Positions 46,413-56,989 of a stretch of DNA of 64,000 nucleotides are shown piece by piece (the stretch's first letter is position 1; every line of letters starts with the position of its first letter). The notes under the pieces were generated by a model. That model did not search any database. It saw only the letters and a program-made list of their open reading frames with translations, and was not told the DNA's origin. This DNA is from Loripinus fragilis (taxonomy: Eukaryota; Mollusca; Bivalvia; Lucinida; Lucinidae): positions 10,788,751 to 10,852,750 of the forward strand of contig OZ026514.1 of assembly GCA_964019695.1 (NCBI GenBank). The letters are read 5' to 3'. A program made the position numbers and the translations under genes.

Positions 46413-46653
46413 ATATGAGCCGCGGCACGATATTCCAACAATTTGACATTTTGAAAAGTATAGACTCGGACGAGCCTCTGCAACCTCCTTTTTAGCTTAG
46501 AAACTCTAAATGGTGTTCAGTCAGTAGCTTAACAGTCATTGAATACTCAAGCCACTAGCAAAGGCTCTGATCAGACTGTGTATGCGCAGTCTGATATGAG
46601 GCTTTGCAGTTCGCACATACCACATTGTTGGAAATCTCATGCACTGGCTCATA
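46413..46653. mobile_element. Hairpin-cored MITE (GATCAG family), copy 1
   Basis: Ends ATGAGCCGCGGCACGATATT and GAAATCTCATGCACTGGCTCAT are imperfect inverted repeats with CCAACAAT/ATTGTTGG. The core hairpin is GATCAGACTGTG/TGCGCAGTCTGAT. Length and order match 61278-61508, and 59543-59784 has the same ends with the interior inverted. Confidence 0.75.
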
Positions 46654-47041
46654 TGAGTTAGTGCATAACAAAACAATTAAATGAAATGTGTTCCCAGCAA
46701 AGACTTGTGTAAGCACAGACATCAACTATGTCAGTCAGGGTATTCATTGTGCTCTTTATGGGCAACTATCATGCTCATAATTTCTTCATGATGATAGCAA
46801 AGGTTCTGATGTGATTTTGCTGATATAAGTCTTCACTGGGCGCACCTGTCATTTTGTAGTTTGTGTTCTACACTGGCTCACACTATGAGATCCCAGGTAT
46901 GTGATCTATTGTGTGGCATGCCTGCTTTGTCGTCTACTATTGTAATCTGAAAGCTTCTATAGCAAACAGTGCAGACCCAGATCAAGACAGCTCTATATAA
47001 AACAATCTTATCTGTGTTCATACTGTTAACATGTAAGCTTA

Positions 47042-47340
47042 AACAGCAACAAATTCACCGTCTTAGAATGGCATTTAAGCCATTGCTGTTAAAGTGAGAA
47101 ATTGCAGCAGAGGACACAAGCAGGCGACATTACAGCTGTGATTTTTTTGGCAGTTAATTAAAGTTTTGTGTCACGATATTGATCTTTTATAAAACCAACT
47201 TGAAGAGAGAGCTTGTTGCTTTACCTTTTATTGACTTTTGATGTCATGTGACTGTAAATGTTCTGATTTTCTTCCTCAAGGTGCCGTAGGTTGGTCTACA
47301 GTGTGTGTTTGTGGCGTTTCCTGGTCATACACACTTACTT
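47042..47340. mobile_element. Two family S fragments in opposite orientation
   Basis: At 47042-47085 a minus-strand piece (AACAGCAACAAATTCACCGT to ATTTAAGCC) is nearly identical to 44285-44328. From 47197 a plus-strand piece (CTTGAAGAGAGAGCTTG to GGTCATACACACTTAC) carries the family 3' end. The arrangement repeats the head-to-head pair at 44077-44626, with a changed centre. Confidence 0.55.
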
Positions 47341-48323
47341 TTGAACATACTTTTGTTTCGGGGATACCCCAACATCATTAAGACACGAAATATTGTACAT
47401 TTCAAATTCTAATTACACATGACAATTACATGATACTCTTTAATCAATTAGCACTAAACATTAGAAATGCCCATTATCCAGGATATCAACTGAGACAAGC
47501 TGTCCAGGTTTACAGTCTGGTTCTAAGACACCACCTTCTGTCAAATTGAACCGTCCATATTATAGATATCTCTATGTTAGAATGGTCTATTATTCTGTAT
47601 ATAGGATTGTCTGTTAAACTTTCCAAATGTCTCGATAGGTGAGCCTGGCTTATTTGGCGAACCTTCCATCTCTGTATAGTGCGACTTCTCGAGTTACCGA
47701 GGTATACACAGGTTGCAAATTATGACATTTTAGTTGTCAAGTCAATGAAATACACCCAGGCAAAGTCTTTGGCTGTGTGTATTCCGTTGACATGACAAGA
47801 CCTCTTGACTTGGCTTCAGCCTGACCTTAATTAAGTATAACGTTTAGATGTTAAACTGCTTGTTAAGCACTACAAGATATTTTGTATCATTTCTAAATGC
47901 GTTGGTCAACTAGCTTATTCACCGAGATTGATTTTTTCTAATGTTTGGAAGTCAGAGGACATAAAGCAAGAAAGTGAACTGCACCATCTAACATACTGCA
48001 TGCTATAATCTCCAGCGCGTCAATGCTAGTTTACCCAACTTAGATAAAACCACATTTAGGTTTCCTTACAAATAGTATATTGCAGAGCAAGCCAACTAAT
48101 CAAAATCCACAGTCTTTACCACTAATCTTATTCTAAGTGGAAGTGTATTAATTGCACGATTTATTTAACTAAATTAAGAAGTTAGAATAACGTGTATTCT
48201 TGTGTAATATAAGCTAGAGACTTGCTTTTTGGAGTAGCAATTAACAAGAGCTGAGATTACCAGTCTTATAATTGTCTCTACCTTGATGATATTGGCCTAA
48301 TTCAATAAAAGTAATAAAGAAGA

Positions 48324-48445
48324 CAAAGATCAGGAATCGATACAATCAAGTACCACACCTGACCCGAGACACTATATGGGAAAGTGACAAAACACAAGGA
48401 AATATCACACACAAGAGAGCATAGAGATCAACCTAATTTGTTTGC
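48324..48445 (-). mobile_element. Subfamily S2 fragment
   Basis: AGATCAGGAATCGATACAAT, CAAGTACC, CACCTGACCC and ATGGGAAAGTGACAAAACAC match 11885-12190 in order. Only about 120 bp remain. Confidence 0.6.
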
Positions 48446-49393
48446 ATACTAACACAGGCACCGACCAAATTGCACATTGGCACAGGCTGGTCAGGGTCCT
48501 ATTACATTCTTTCTCTTGAAAGCATAATAGCTGCATGATGGTATACATGCAAACCTTAAATGTTCTAGCTTATCTCTCTAGCTGAATAGGGTGGTATGTG
48601 CCTTAACTGGTAACAATTATCAAGTCGACAATACATGTTGTAACACTTTCTATGCCCCAATGATAGAGATTCTAGCTAGCCATTGAGTAGGCTGTTCTAA
48701 ATATTACTATTACTCTGACGCTCGGACCTAGTATATTGGGTCCAATCCTGGCACAAACATGGTGACAGTTTTCTAGTGATATAACTCAAATTAACTTCAA
48801 ATTGTGCCTAAGATACCAAAAAGCTTGAAACGAAAATTAGACCTAGTGTCCAGCAAAAGGTACACACTGGCATGTGCGCCTATCAAAGACTCTGATCAGG
48901 CTGCGTATCCACGCAGTCTGATCAGAGTCTACGATGGGCGCTCTATGGGTAGCCAAGGGTATAACATTTCTTCAGACTGAAAATTAAGATTCTGATCAGA
49001 CTGTGTCGATGCGCATGCTGGTTTGAATCTTCACTGTAAGCACATGCCAACTTGTACCTTATGCTGGATACTGGCTCAAATCTTTTCAAACTGTGAGATA
49101 TACACAATTTCTGTGATCTATATGTTAATGTTGTAACGAAAGTTGCGAAATTCGCAGCATGACACGTAAAACCTGAGCCCCGTTCTCAGCACGCAGCTGC
49201 ACATTCATAGTAACAGTATTTTCTGAAACTACTCAACACTAAACAGTGTTATACACAAGCTGGTCCAGTAATACTGGCCATGACGATCCACTTGTGTCGT
49301 AGGTTAGGTCCGTCTACATCCGACACTGAAAGACGAATCTGTTACCTCTGGCAGGATAGAGCTGTTGTAAACAGTATGTGTGAAGATTTCAGG
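48446..49393. other. Downstream flank of the bHLH gene
   Basis: Probably includes the 3' UTR of the bHLH gene, whose end cannot be placed by eye. A hairpin with CTCTGATCAGGCTGCG and CGCAGTCTGATCAGAG arms lies at about 48890-48928. Confidence 0.45.
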
Positions 49394-50035
49394 TCACGTG
49401 CAGTCCAGTAGTAATTTGTCAGAGTCTGGGTCAAAGTCCAGTTTCACATCAGACAGGAAATCCATAGAAAGAAAGTCCCCATGGACAGAATCTGGACTCA
49501 AACACATGTCCTCTCCAGAGGACACACTAGGCGTACCCGTAGAATCTCCATCGGAATTAAAATCTGAACCAAAATCCGACGTTAAATCCGAACATGAATC
49601 GTCTTGATCATACCCCAGTATGTTTCTAAGGGCTGATATGTAGTTCATAGCCAGGCGTAGGGTGGTAATCTTAGTCATTTTTGAACCACCCTCCTCAATG
49701 TTAGGTAACACACTTTTAAGCACCTGGAAAGCACCATTAATGTCTTCCATTCTACCTCGTTCACGAGCATTTGCAGCTCTCCGCCTATATTTACTCATTG
49801 GAGGTGGTGTTGACTTGGGCTTTTTCTGCTTAGGCAAAGCTTTCTTCTTTTCCGTTTTGATACGATTAACGATCGTCTTCTTACGTAAATTGTATTCCGG
49901 ATTGTATTCATTCTTGAGAGTTTCAACGTCCACCTTCTCCAGTTCATCAATTGCAACATTTGTTGATGGAGCGGAGGCAATATCTGAAACGTGTCCATCA
50001 GAATCTGACATACCAACCTCCATCTTATAATCCAT
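49394..50035 (-). CDS. bHLH transcription factor, Delilah-like
   Basis: 213 residues in one exon. The bHLH domain spans residues 83-140: basic region RRRAANARERGRM with the DNA-contacting N89, E92 and R93, helix 1 EDINGAFQVLKSVLP, a short loop, and helix 2 KMTKITTLRLAMNYISAL. It is preceded by a Lys-rich segment (residues 60-76, KKKALPKQKKPKS), a likely nuclear localisation signal. The C-terminus is acidic and Ser/Asp-rich (residues 143-206), a plausible activation region. RERxRM and TKITTLRLAMxYI place it in the atonal/Twist-type group A bHLH proteins. The closest fit from memory is Delilah/taxi, a muscle-attachment and epidermal regulator in insects; a neurogenin- or Net-like assignment is less likely. 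It would bind E-boxes as a heterodimer with an E protein. ATG context AAACAATGG is strong. Confidence 0.92.
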   Translation of the reverse strand: MDYKMEVGMSDSDGHVSDIASAPSTNVAIDELEKVDVETLKNEYNPEYNLRKKTIVNRIKTEKKKALPKQKKPKSTPPPMSKYRRRAANARERGRMEDINGAFQVLKSVLPNIEEGGSKMTKITTLRLAMNYISALRNILGYDQDDSCSDLTSDFGSDFNSDGDSTGTPSVSSGEDMCLSPDSVHGDFLSMDFLSDVKLDFDPDSDKLLLDCT

Positions 50036-50452
50036 TGTTTATGTATCACCAGAAAGAATATTTATGAAACCAACAAACTCAATCAAGAAACATGCATCCT
50101 TTACATGCCATCCATCAAAGTCTCCAGATTAGACCATCTACTCTTTCATATCAAGAGCTATCGTTCCAATGCAATATAAAAAATAAATACCAAATTCACA
50201 AAGTTCTAATCCTTAAACGTGCAGTCCTAGAACTGATTAACACCTTTAGTGCTATTATACAGCATCAGCAGGTTGTTTCTGACGCTTAAATTATACACTG
50301 GTTATACTAAACACGATTTTATATTTCAACTCTCTGTCACTGTTGAACTTTATACTAGTAAACTCTCAAGTATTTGAAAACCTTTAATTATGAGACGCCG
50401 CCTATCATCAGTGGAGTGGAGCAACGAATAATCACACTCTGATAAACTGTCC

Positions 50453-50460
50453 TATTTATA
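50453..50460 (-). promoter_or_regulatory. TATA box of the bHLH gene
   Basis: The minus strand reads GGTATAAATAGGACAG, a strong TATA match 418 bp upstream of the start codon. Transcription would begin near 50430, giving a 5' leader of about 390 nt if no intron is present. No competing coding start lies between. Confidence 0.55.
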
Positions 50461-52148
50461 CCGTTTCATATTTTAAAAGTAAAATGCAAACTTAGAATAT
50501 AATAGACGACGAATTATATCAACAGTATATGTATGTATATTAGCTACTAGTTAAGTTATACATGGCGCCAGAACAAATTAATTATATCTGCATTAGTTAT
50601 GTCAATTCGATAGTAAATCATATAGTGTTGTGCACAAAAGATTCGTCTCGTGGAGACCGGTTTTCGAGCACCACAACATATGGTTTAAATGAGAAATGGA
50701 AAATGTGTTAACTGGTTAAAGATTCAAAGTTAATTTATCTGGGGCTTTGTCTATCTGTCTGTTGACGAAAAGAGGCGGGACAATGACAGATAAAGTAAGT
50801 TTGTTCGCATTCATGAAACAGTTCGGACCGCCTTCAACCCTTCCGGCAATTATTGTTGCTTGATATGTTACAATAACAACGAATCCCGAACGTTTCACGG
50901 GTGAAACTACACTGTGACAAGCGTGGGATGGTTGACACGGTTCTATAAGTTGTTTAAGTTTGAATTTCATTCATCAGTTCATACCTGTGATCATGACCGC
51001 GCACAGGAAAACCAACGAAGTTTAACTTTCTTGAGCCTTGGTAATAGAAAACCAATGGCGTAGCCAGAACGCTGAAAAAGTTACGCACGTCAAAGGGGGA
51101 TTACTGTACCAAGCAATGATTCTCTACAATTACATCCCTTTTTGAAATGGGAACTCCTCTTAAAGGAAAGAATTTGCTACCAGAGGGAGCGAATTCTTTC
51201 CGTTAAGAGCTTTCCTTAAGACATGGAAAATCACTTTTGCCACAAAATGTGAGCTCCCTTAAGTGTTACTATTTTCATTACGCACGTGCGTATACTGCGT
51301 AATGGGAGCTACGCAATTGGAAACCCATCTTGTGCGAAAAGCGAACACCTATATCACAGATCAACATGCGCATCTACGTAGTCTTGTCAAGCCGCTAGAG
51401 AATATAATACCAGAAGTCACCGTGGTTGTTTTATCCAAAGTTCATGATGCAGCTGAGCCGGACATTTACTGTAAACCCCGAGGACCGTGAAGGTTTCCGA
51501 CATAGACCATACAACACGCATACATATTATATTAAAAGGGATGCCTGCATCTATGTCCCTTTTGTAGATAGATCATATGCAATGGATGTGATACCATTCC
51601 CGCTTGAACCAGCTTTCAGACGTTGATCATATGTGTACTTAAACCATTTGTATAAGCTCGAGCAAATTAAAACAAACGCGTTGCTAACTATGGACTCTAA
51701 AAATATTAACTTATAGCCATAATAATGCCCCCACACGGCAGACTCTGCTAAGGCCGTATGAGTCGAATTTCTGAAATTCAGGACGTCATGCTGGTGACTT
51801 GGCTGTGAACTGAGCTTTTTGAAAAACAACCGTAACGATGAATAGAATAGACGTAGGTTAAATATGCATCTTTTTAACCGATCCTTTTCATCTGGGGAAT
51901 TTTTGTGGTTATTACGTGAAAGTGAACACCAGTATGTACAATTTGTTATATTGCGTAGTTCATTCATTTAATTGCGTTTTACTCACACTGTGTCTTATTT
52001 CCAACCGAAAAAGATTGGTAGTTATTTTAAATATTTTCGACAGTCAAAAGTAAATAAAAAAAGATTTCAGAGAAAACTGAAAATCTCATTTGCATTTAAT
52101 GAAATAAAATGCAATGTCAGGATTTCTTTTGAGTTTTATTCACTTAAG
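50461..52148. other. Gene-free stretch upstream of the bHLH gene
   Basis: Frames of 65-138 codons at 50716, 51263 and 51551 show no domain and are taken as chance ORFs. Because it lies upstream of a developmental regulator it may hold enhancers, but none can be named from sequence alone. Confidence 0.4.
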
Positions 52149-52290
52149 GGATGGGGGGAAGAGAGAGCTGGTTGCTTTACCAGATGTTCTGTGACTGTAA
52201 GTGCTCTGCGGCTCTTCCTCACGGTGCCGTGGGTTGGTCTGCAGTGTGTAATTGTGGTATTTCCTGATCAAACTCACTTACCTTTTTTAA
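52149..52290 (+). mobile_element. Family S SINE-like repeat, strongly 5'-truncated
   Basis: Starts at GGATGGGGGGAAGAGAGAG and ends at CCTGATCAAACTCACTTACC. Its 5' break lies within a few bases of that of the copy at 18634-18766. Confidence 0.7.
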
Positions 52291-52325
52291 ACCGTAATAG
52301 CAAAAAGTCCAATCAACTTGTGCTA

Positions 52326-52735
52326 GTCTATGTCGAATGGGCATCCCGTGTAAATTTTGTGACGATTTTTGGTGACCTATACCAAAATAAACTTTGGGTC
52401 ATATGTAACAATGTGAACCAGTTCGCCCATCTGAGTTCCGCGTCTGGTCCGAGTAATTACGTCATCAAAATGGCGGCCATAGTGCTACTTGTTTACACAT
52501 ATAAGACATCGTATTTAAAGCAATAGTTGATGGAGAATTTATTGCTAGAAATGATTTTTCGTCTTTATTTAACTGATTGGACGTCAAACAGTACAAAAAA
52601 GATGTGTTCCATTTTTTTCAGACGCCTAGAGTCCATTTGGGGCTCCCAAATTGATAAATTTGACCCAGATCCCATTACTTTTGTTGTAATCCTGTAAGAT
52701 CCCATTACTTTTGTTGTAATCCTGTAGGAAGTTCG
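52326..52735 (+). repeat. CRE/YY1-motif repeat, copy 1
   Basis: CTATGTCGAATGGGCATCCC, GTGTAAATTTTGTGACGATT, AATAAACTTTGGG, CCAGTTCGCCCATCTGAGTT and ACGTCATCAAAATGGCGGCC occur in order, followed by a shared 250-bp tail (GATCCCATTACTTTTGTTGT). Copy 2 starts 592 bp further on. Confidence 0.75.
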
Positions 52736-52917
52736 TGCTAAAATTAGGTGATTTTTGTTCTGGTTTAGTTAATTTGGGGCCATTCTATACAAAATATGAA
52801 CTGAATTAGTTTGATATCCCTAGAATGGAAAAAAATCTATTTTTGGGTTCCTTATCTCATTGAAATAGGCCTAGAACCGAATTATGGAGCTGTTATCGTA
52901 CACGACATTTGACCTTA

Positions 52918-53310
52918 TAGTCTATGTCGAATGGGAATCTCGTGTAAATTTTGTGACGATTTTTGATGACCTATATCAAAATAAACTTTGGGCATATGTA
53001 ACAATTTAAACCAGTTCACACATTTGAGTTCTGCGTCTGGACCGAATGATGACGTCATCAAAATGGCCGCTTAAGTGCTACTTATGCACATATATACATA
53101 AGTAATTAGATTCAAAGCACTAGTTATGTGGAAATTTCTTGCTGGAATCAATTTTTTGTCTTTATTTGATGGATTTGGTGTCTTCTGATACGACAATGAC
53201 GTGTTTCTTTTTTCTGATCCCTGGAACCCGTTTTGGGGCTTCCGATTCAATAAAATTGACCCAGAACCTATTACCGTACTTGTTATCCCGTAGGACATCA
53301 TGCTGAAATT
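52918..53310 (+). repeat. CRE/YY1-motif repeat, copy 2
   Basis: Same order of blocks as 52326-52735, with a perfect TGACGTCA (53050-53057) next to AAAATGGCCGC. A direct repeat, moderately diverged. Confidence 0.75.
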
Positions 53311-53319
53311 GAGTGTTTT

Positions 53320-53490
53320 TTTTTTTGTTTCCTTTTGTTTATTTGATTGTTTGTTTGTGCTTAACGTCCCTACATCAGCTAAGGTCATATCGAGACGGGA
53401 CCACAGCTTAAATTCTCATCTGACAGACTAGTGAAGCCGGAGATCAAACACACGACCCCTGGTTTACAAGGCGAGGAATACAGCGGCTCC
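53320..53490 (-). mobile_element. Probable tRNA-derived SINE
   Basis: Minus-strand GAGCCGCTGTATTCC is A-box-like and GTGTTTGATCTCC B-box-like. The body has GTCTCGATATGACC and GTTAAGCACAAACAAAC, the simple tail typical of invertebrate SINEs. Assigned by pattern only. Confidence 0.45.
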
Positions 53491-53559
53491 CTTGTTTTGA
53501 TGAATTTGAGACCATACTATATAAATATGACTGACCCCTGGAGCTATTTTGGGATACTT

Positions 53560-53834
53560 TTGTTTTGGGGTTAAAGTCCTAGTCAATTGAACATGGCCAT
53601 GTCGAGATGGTCAGTTAACCTAACCACGCTTTTCCGGGGCAGGCTTAGACTAGGCAGTACTTTGTGCACACGCTTTTGCTTGTAACTGACAATATCCCTT
53701 CTTGAATCACTGAAAGAAGGAGAATGACGATAGAAAATTTTTCATGATCAACCTCCACGAAAGTATTGGGCCCGGATCGAACTCACGATCCCTGTATCAG
53801 CAATCGAACTCACTACCTATTGCTCTACAGGGCC
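53560..53834 (-). mobile_element. tRNA-derived SINE
   Basis: Minus-strand TGGCCCTGTAGAGCAATAGG, then GTAGTGAGTTCGATTGCTG, then the B box GAGTTCGATCCGGGCCC at tRNA-like spacing. A body follows down to about 53560. The tRNA-related head is the support; the 3' end is not fixed. Confidence 0.6.
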
Positions 53835-54127
53835 AAGTCATTTTGGGGTTCCTATTTTATTTAAATTGACCCTGAATCTATAAATTCAGTTTTTGCCCTA
53901 TTTGATTGCTTTGGAGCCATACTATATGAATTATTGATTGCTGGGCTCATTGACCTGGTCTATCAGTAAGGTGCATATGAGGCATTCGCAGGGGTTTTGG
54001 TCACGGCCTCCAATCTCGGCCTCCTTCTCCAAAAAGAGCAGAGCGTAAAGTGAGGCGAAGGCCCATCCGGGAAGCAGGCAGTGGGCAAAACAATGGAACA
54101 CGGTAAGTTGTGTTGACACATTTTCAA

Positions 54128-54427
54128 TCATAAGTAAATTTTCAGCGCAAAACTCGAAAATCTAAGAATGCTATGCTTCGGGCAATTGTTCAAGCTATCC
54201 GTAGAGCATGCTGTTTGCACATTTGAACTTAGTTTGTAAGCGTGAGAGTTTTTCTCCCGTTGCACAGTTGTCCAAGAAACGGTGGTTCCCGCATGGTTTT
54301 GCCTTCTAACCAAACGTATAGTAGCGTTTGGACCCTTATTCATACTACCGAGGCCCCTCCACACCCATGTTGTCCCAAATGCAATTTTTCGAGATATTTC
54401 AATGATAATTGAGTGATTTAGAGCCAA
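54128..54427 (-). other. 99-codon ORF in the left inverted-repeat arm
   Basis: An open frame with no recognised domain. The right arm carries the same frame (55632-55931) with one amino-acid difference (V/L near residue 17). In both arms its stop overlaps the ATG of a second frame (ATGA). Identity reflects recent arm duplication and is not in itself evidence of a gene. Confidence 0.25.
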
Positions 54428-54549
54428 ATTTCTTTAGGAGCAGGAGGCGAAGGGCAGGAGAAGCAGGCTGGGAGAGGAGAAGCAGGCGGCGATGAAATCA
54501 AAATTTGCATTGATTTTGCTTATTTTTAATAATATACTTATCCAATCGG

Positions 54550-54620
54550 TCGCTGGACATTTCGGCCCATAACAATTTCGGCCCATGTCAATTTCGGCCC
54601 ATAACCAAATCGGCCTATAC
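54550..54620. repeat. Short direct repeats ATTTCGGCCCAT
   Basis: ACATTTCGGCCCATAACA, ATTTCGGCCCATGTCA and ATTTCGGCCCATAACC are three tandem copies at 17-18 bp spacing, with a degenerate fourth (AAATCGGCC), just inside the left arm of the long-TIR transposon. Confidence 0.75.
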
Positions 54621-55631
54621 AATTTCGATGTTCGAATCAAACTTTAGCCATTATAGTACGAACTATAGTTCGATTCGAAGTGCGCCACTGTCGTCCGGGT
54701 AAGAGTTACACATACACACACAAATATTTTAAGCCGCATCTTAATCATGCGATCGATAAAGCAGCCAACAGGGCAAACATTTAACGCAACTTTGTAGGGA
54801 CGTAATAGTTGGTAAACATTATTGAGAATAACTCATTTATAAATGAATATTCGGAAGACATTTTGTATATCTTATAAACATTTATTTGCGGAAAAAAAAC
54901 ATACAGCTGTCAACGTTTTTTGATAGCGAAAATCTCAAAGAATACTGAATGCGTCACAAGGACAAAATGGGTTTATAAAAATGAGATAAGTAAGTGACAA
55001 ACCAAATGCTGTTTTTATATAAACGTCAAGAGTCGGCAAGAATGGGTTTATAGGCCCCCATCGGTAAAAAGATGTGTTGAAATATTTAATAATTATGTTG
55101 ATTTAAGTAAGAGTCTGTCAATTTGGACTATCTATTTATGATTTATAGGCGTAGGAGTCTCGTAGAACGGTCAGTGGGGCGCCCCGATGTTCAAATTTCA
55201 AGGAACACTTGGTTTGAATTCCTTTTTTTTCTGCGTCTAAGTCTTTCGCACCATCAGTAATTGTTGCTCTTAATCAAAGCTTGAGAGGGGGTGGGTATAA
55301 AACAGAGGTTCGACCCAGTCTGAGATTTTTGATAATCCTTTTCCCAAGAACTTAGGGAGAAATTCACAAGTATCACTAATCTGTGCGCATTACATGATTC
55401 CAATGAGAAAAAAAAAGTGAACCACACATTACGTTGGTGGTGGCATTTAAAGCGAAGTAATTTCGATTTATTTAAATGTTTTGAAATATTCATACATGCA
55501 AGTTTGATATAGATTGGATAAGTATATTATTAAAAATAAGCAAAATCAATGCAAATTTTGATTTCATCGCCGCCTGCTTCTCCTCTCCCGGCCTGCTTCT
55601 CCTGCCCTTCGCCTCCTGCTCCTAAAGAAAT

Positions 55632-55931
55632 TTGGCTCTAAATCACTCAATTATCATTGAAATATCTCGAAAAATTGCATTTGGGACAACATGGTTGTGG
55701 AGGGGCCTCGGTAGTATGAATAAGGGTCCAAACGCTACTATACGTTTGGTTAGAAGGCAAAACCATGCGGGAACCACCGTTTCTTGGACAACTGTGCAAC
55801 GGGAGAAAAACTCTCACGCTTACAAACTAAGTTCAAATGTGCAAACAGCATGCTCTACGGATAGCTTGAACAATTGCCCGAAGCATAGCATTCTTAGATT
55901 TTCGAGTTTTGCGCTGAAAATTTACTTATGA
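55632..55931 (+). other. 99-codon ORF in the right inverted-repeat arm
   Basis: Mirror copy of 54128-54427. The following frame starts at 55928 by ATGA overlap and continues beyond the transposon end into flanking sequence, so its C-terminus differs from the left-arm version. Confidence 0.25.
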
Positions 55932-56062
55932 TTGAAAATGTGTCAACACAACTTACCGTGTTCCATTGTTTTGCCCACTGCCTGCTTCCCGGATGGGCCT
56001 TCGCCTCACTTTACGCTCTGCTCTTTTTGGGGAAGGAGGCCGAGATTGGAGGCCGTGTTGGT

Positions 56063-56220
56063 GAACAAGGAAAAATGGCATTTATTTCAGGGGAACAGAG
56101 GAAGAAAGGCCAAATTTTGAGGGCAACAGAGACAAAATTAGGGAACAGGGAATATAAGAAAACAAAATTTGAGGGAACAGAGGAACAAGCCAATTTATTT
56201 CAGAGGAACAAGGAAACATG
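56063..56220. repeat. Degenerate GGGAACAGAGG repeats
   Basis: About five purine-rich units with GGGGAACAGAGGAAG, GAGGGCAACAGAGAC, TTAGGGAACAGGGA and GAGGGAACAGAGGAAC, separated by AAATTT/ATTTATTTC blocks. Similar in style to the CTCCC/AAATA blocks at 3601-3800 on the opposite strand. Confidence 0.6.
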
Positions 56221-56989
56221 TATCCCCCACCTAAGAGGGCTTCGCATATCACTTAGGCGACAGAATACCACCGAAGTAATGACATACAATATTACTTGAA
56301 ATTCGCCATTGTAAGACAAGCAATGATGTTTAAACAAATGCTAGTGCATAAGTTATTTGTGGTGAGAAGTGACGCAAGCTGATTTACTGCAACCATTTAT
56401 TACTCCTTATTTGGAGGTTATGTTGTTATAATAGGGACATGACATAAGTGTCACCTTATCAACTCCAATATGATTTCGTGTTTATGAATGTTTATTGTAT
56501 TCTTGTTACTTTCCCATGTGGTATCCTGGGTCATGTGTTGTACTTGATCATATCGTTTCCTGATCTTTGCCGTCTTTCTTACTTTCAAGCAACTGTATAG
56601 TGAGAATTGGCTCCTTTGTGGAGTTCCATATGATGCTCTAATACTGAGATGTTTTGACACTCTGAAGAAGAGAAAGTTTAGTTTCCTACGAAACATCCAC
56701 TTTCTTAACCTAGCAAAATGTCCAATGGTTGATCCTGGCTGACAAGCAGGCATATATATTGTTCGAGAGCATTCTTAGTCCCGTCTCCCAGTGGGACATG
56801 ACCTAGTTTCCTGAAAGCTTCATGAACAGAAGAATCAGCGTTACTGAAAGCTTTCCAACATAATATTTTACCTTGCCGGACATTAATCCAGTAAAATCAG
56901 CAACATCTACTGACAAAAGTGAACGTAAAGATCTTTGCATGCTGACTTCCGCTGATCTAGACCTTAACCAATGACCATCGCATCAGCAA
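56221..56989. other. Gene-free stretch
   Basis: A minus-strand frame of 100 codons (56451-56753) has no visible domain. Nothing else was recognised. Confidence 0.4.

Larger units (their letters stand above)
54002..56057. mobile_element. 2,056-bp transposon with 545-bp terminal inverted repeats
   Basis: The arms 54002-54546 and 55513-56057 are equal in length (545 bp) and nearly identical in reverse complement, with only a few mismatches seen. The outer ends are CACGGCCTCCAATCTCGGCC and its complement. TTGGT flanks the element on both sides (53997-54001 and 56058-56062), a 5-bp target duplication. The 966-bp interior carries no recognisable transposase, so it looks non-autonomous. A 5-bp duplication with a CAC terminus is what Transib/RAG-like elements have, but the rest of the terminus does not match the consensus I know, so the superfamily is open. 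Confidence 0.85.

Noticed and set aside
49662..50030. A 122-codon plus-strand ORF opposite the bHLH gene.
   Set aside because: It is antisense to the bHLH coding sequence and has no domain of its own.
51972..52526. A 184-codon plus-strand ORF, the longest outside the LINE and bHLH gene.
   Set aside because: It is a chance fusion through unrelated sequence, a family S fragment (52149-52290) and the first copy of the CRE/YY1 repeat. The frame is not preserved in the other repeat copies.
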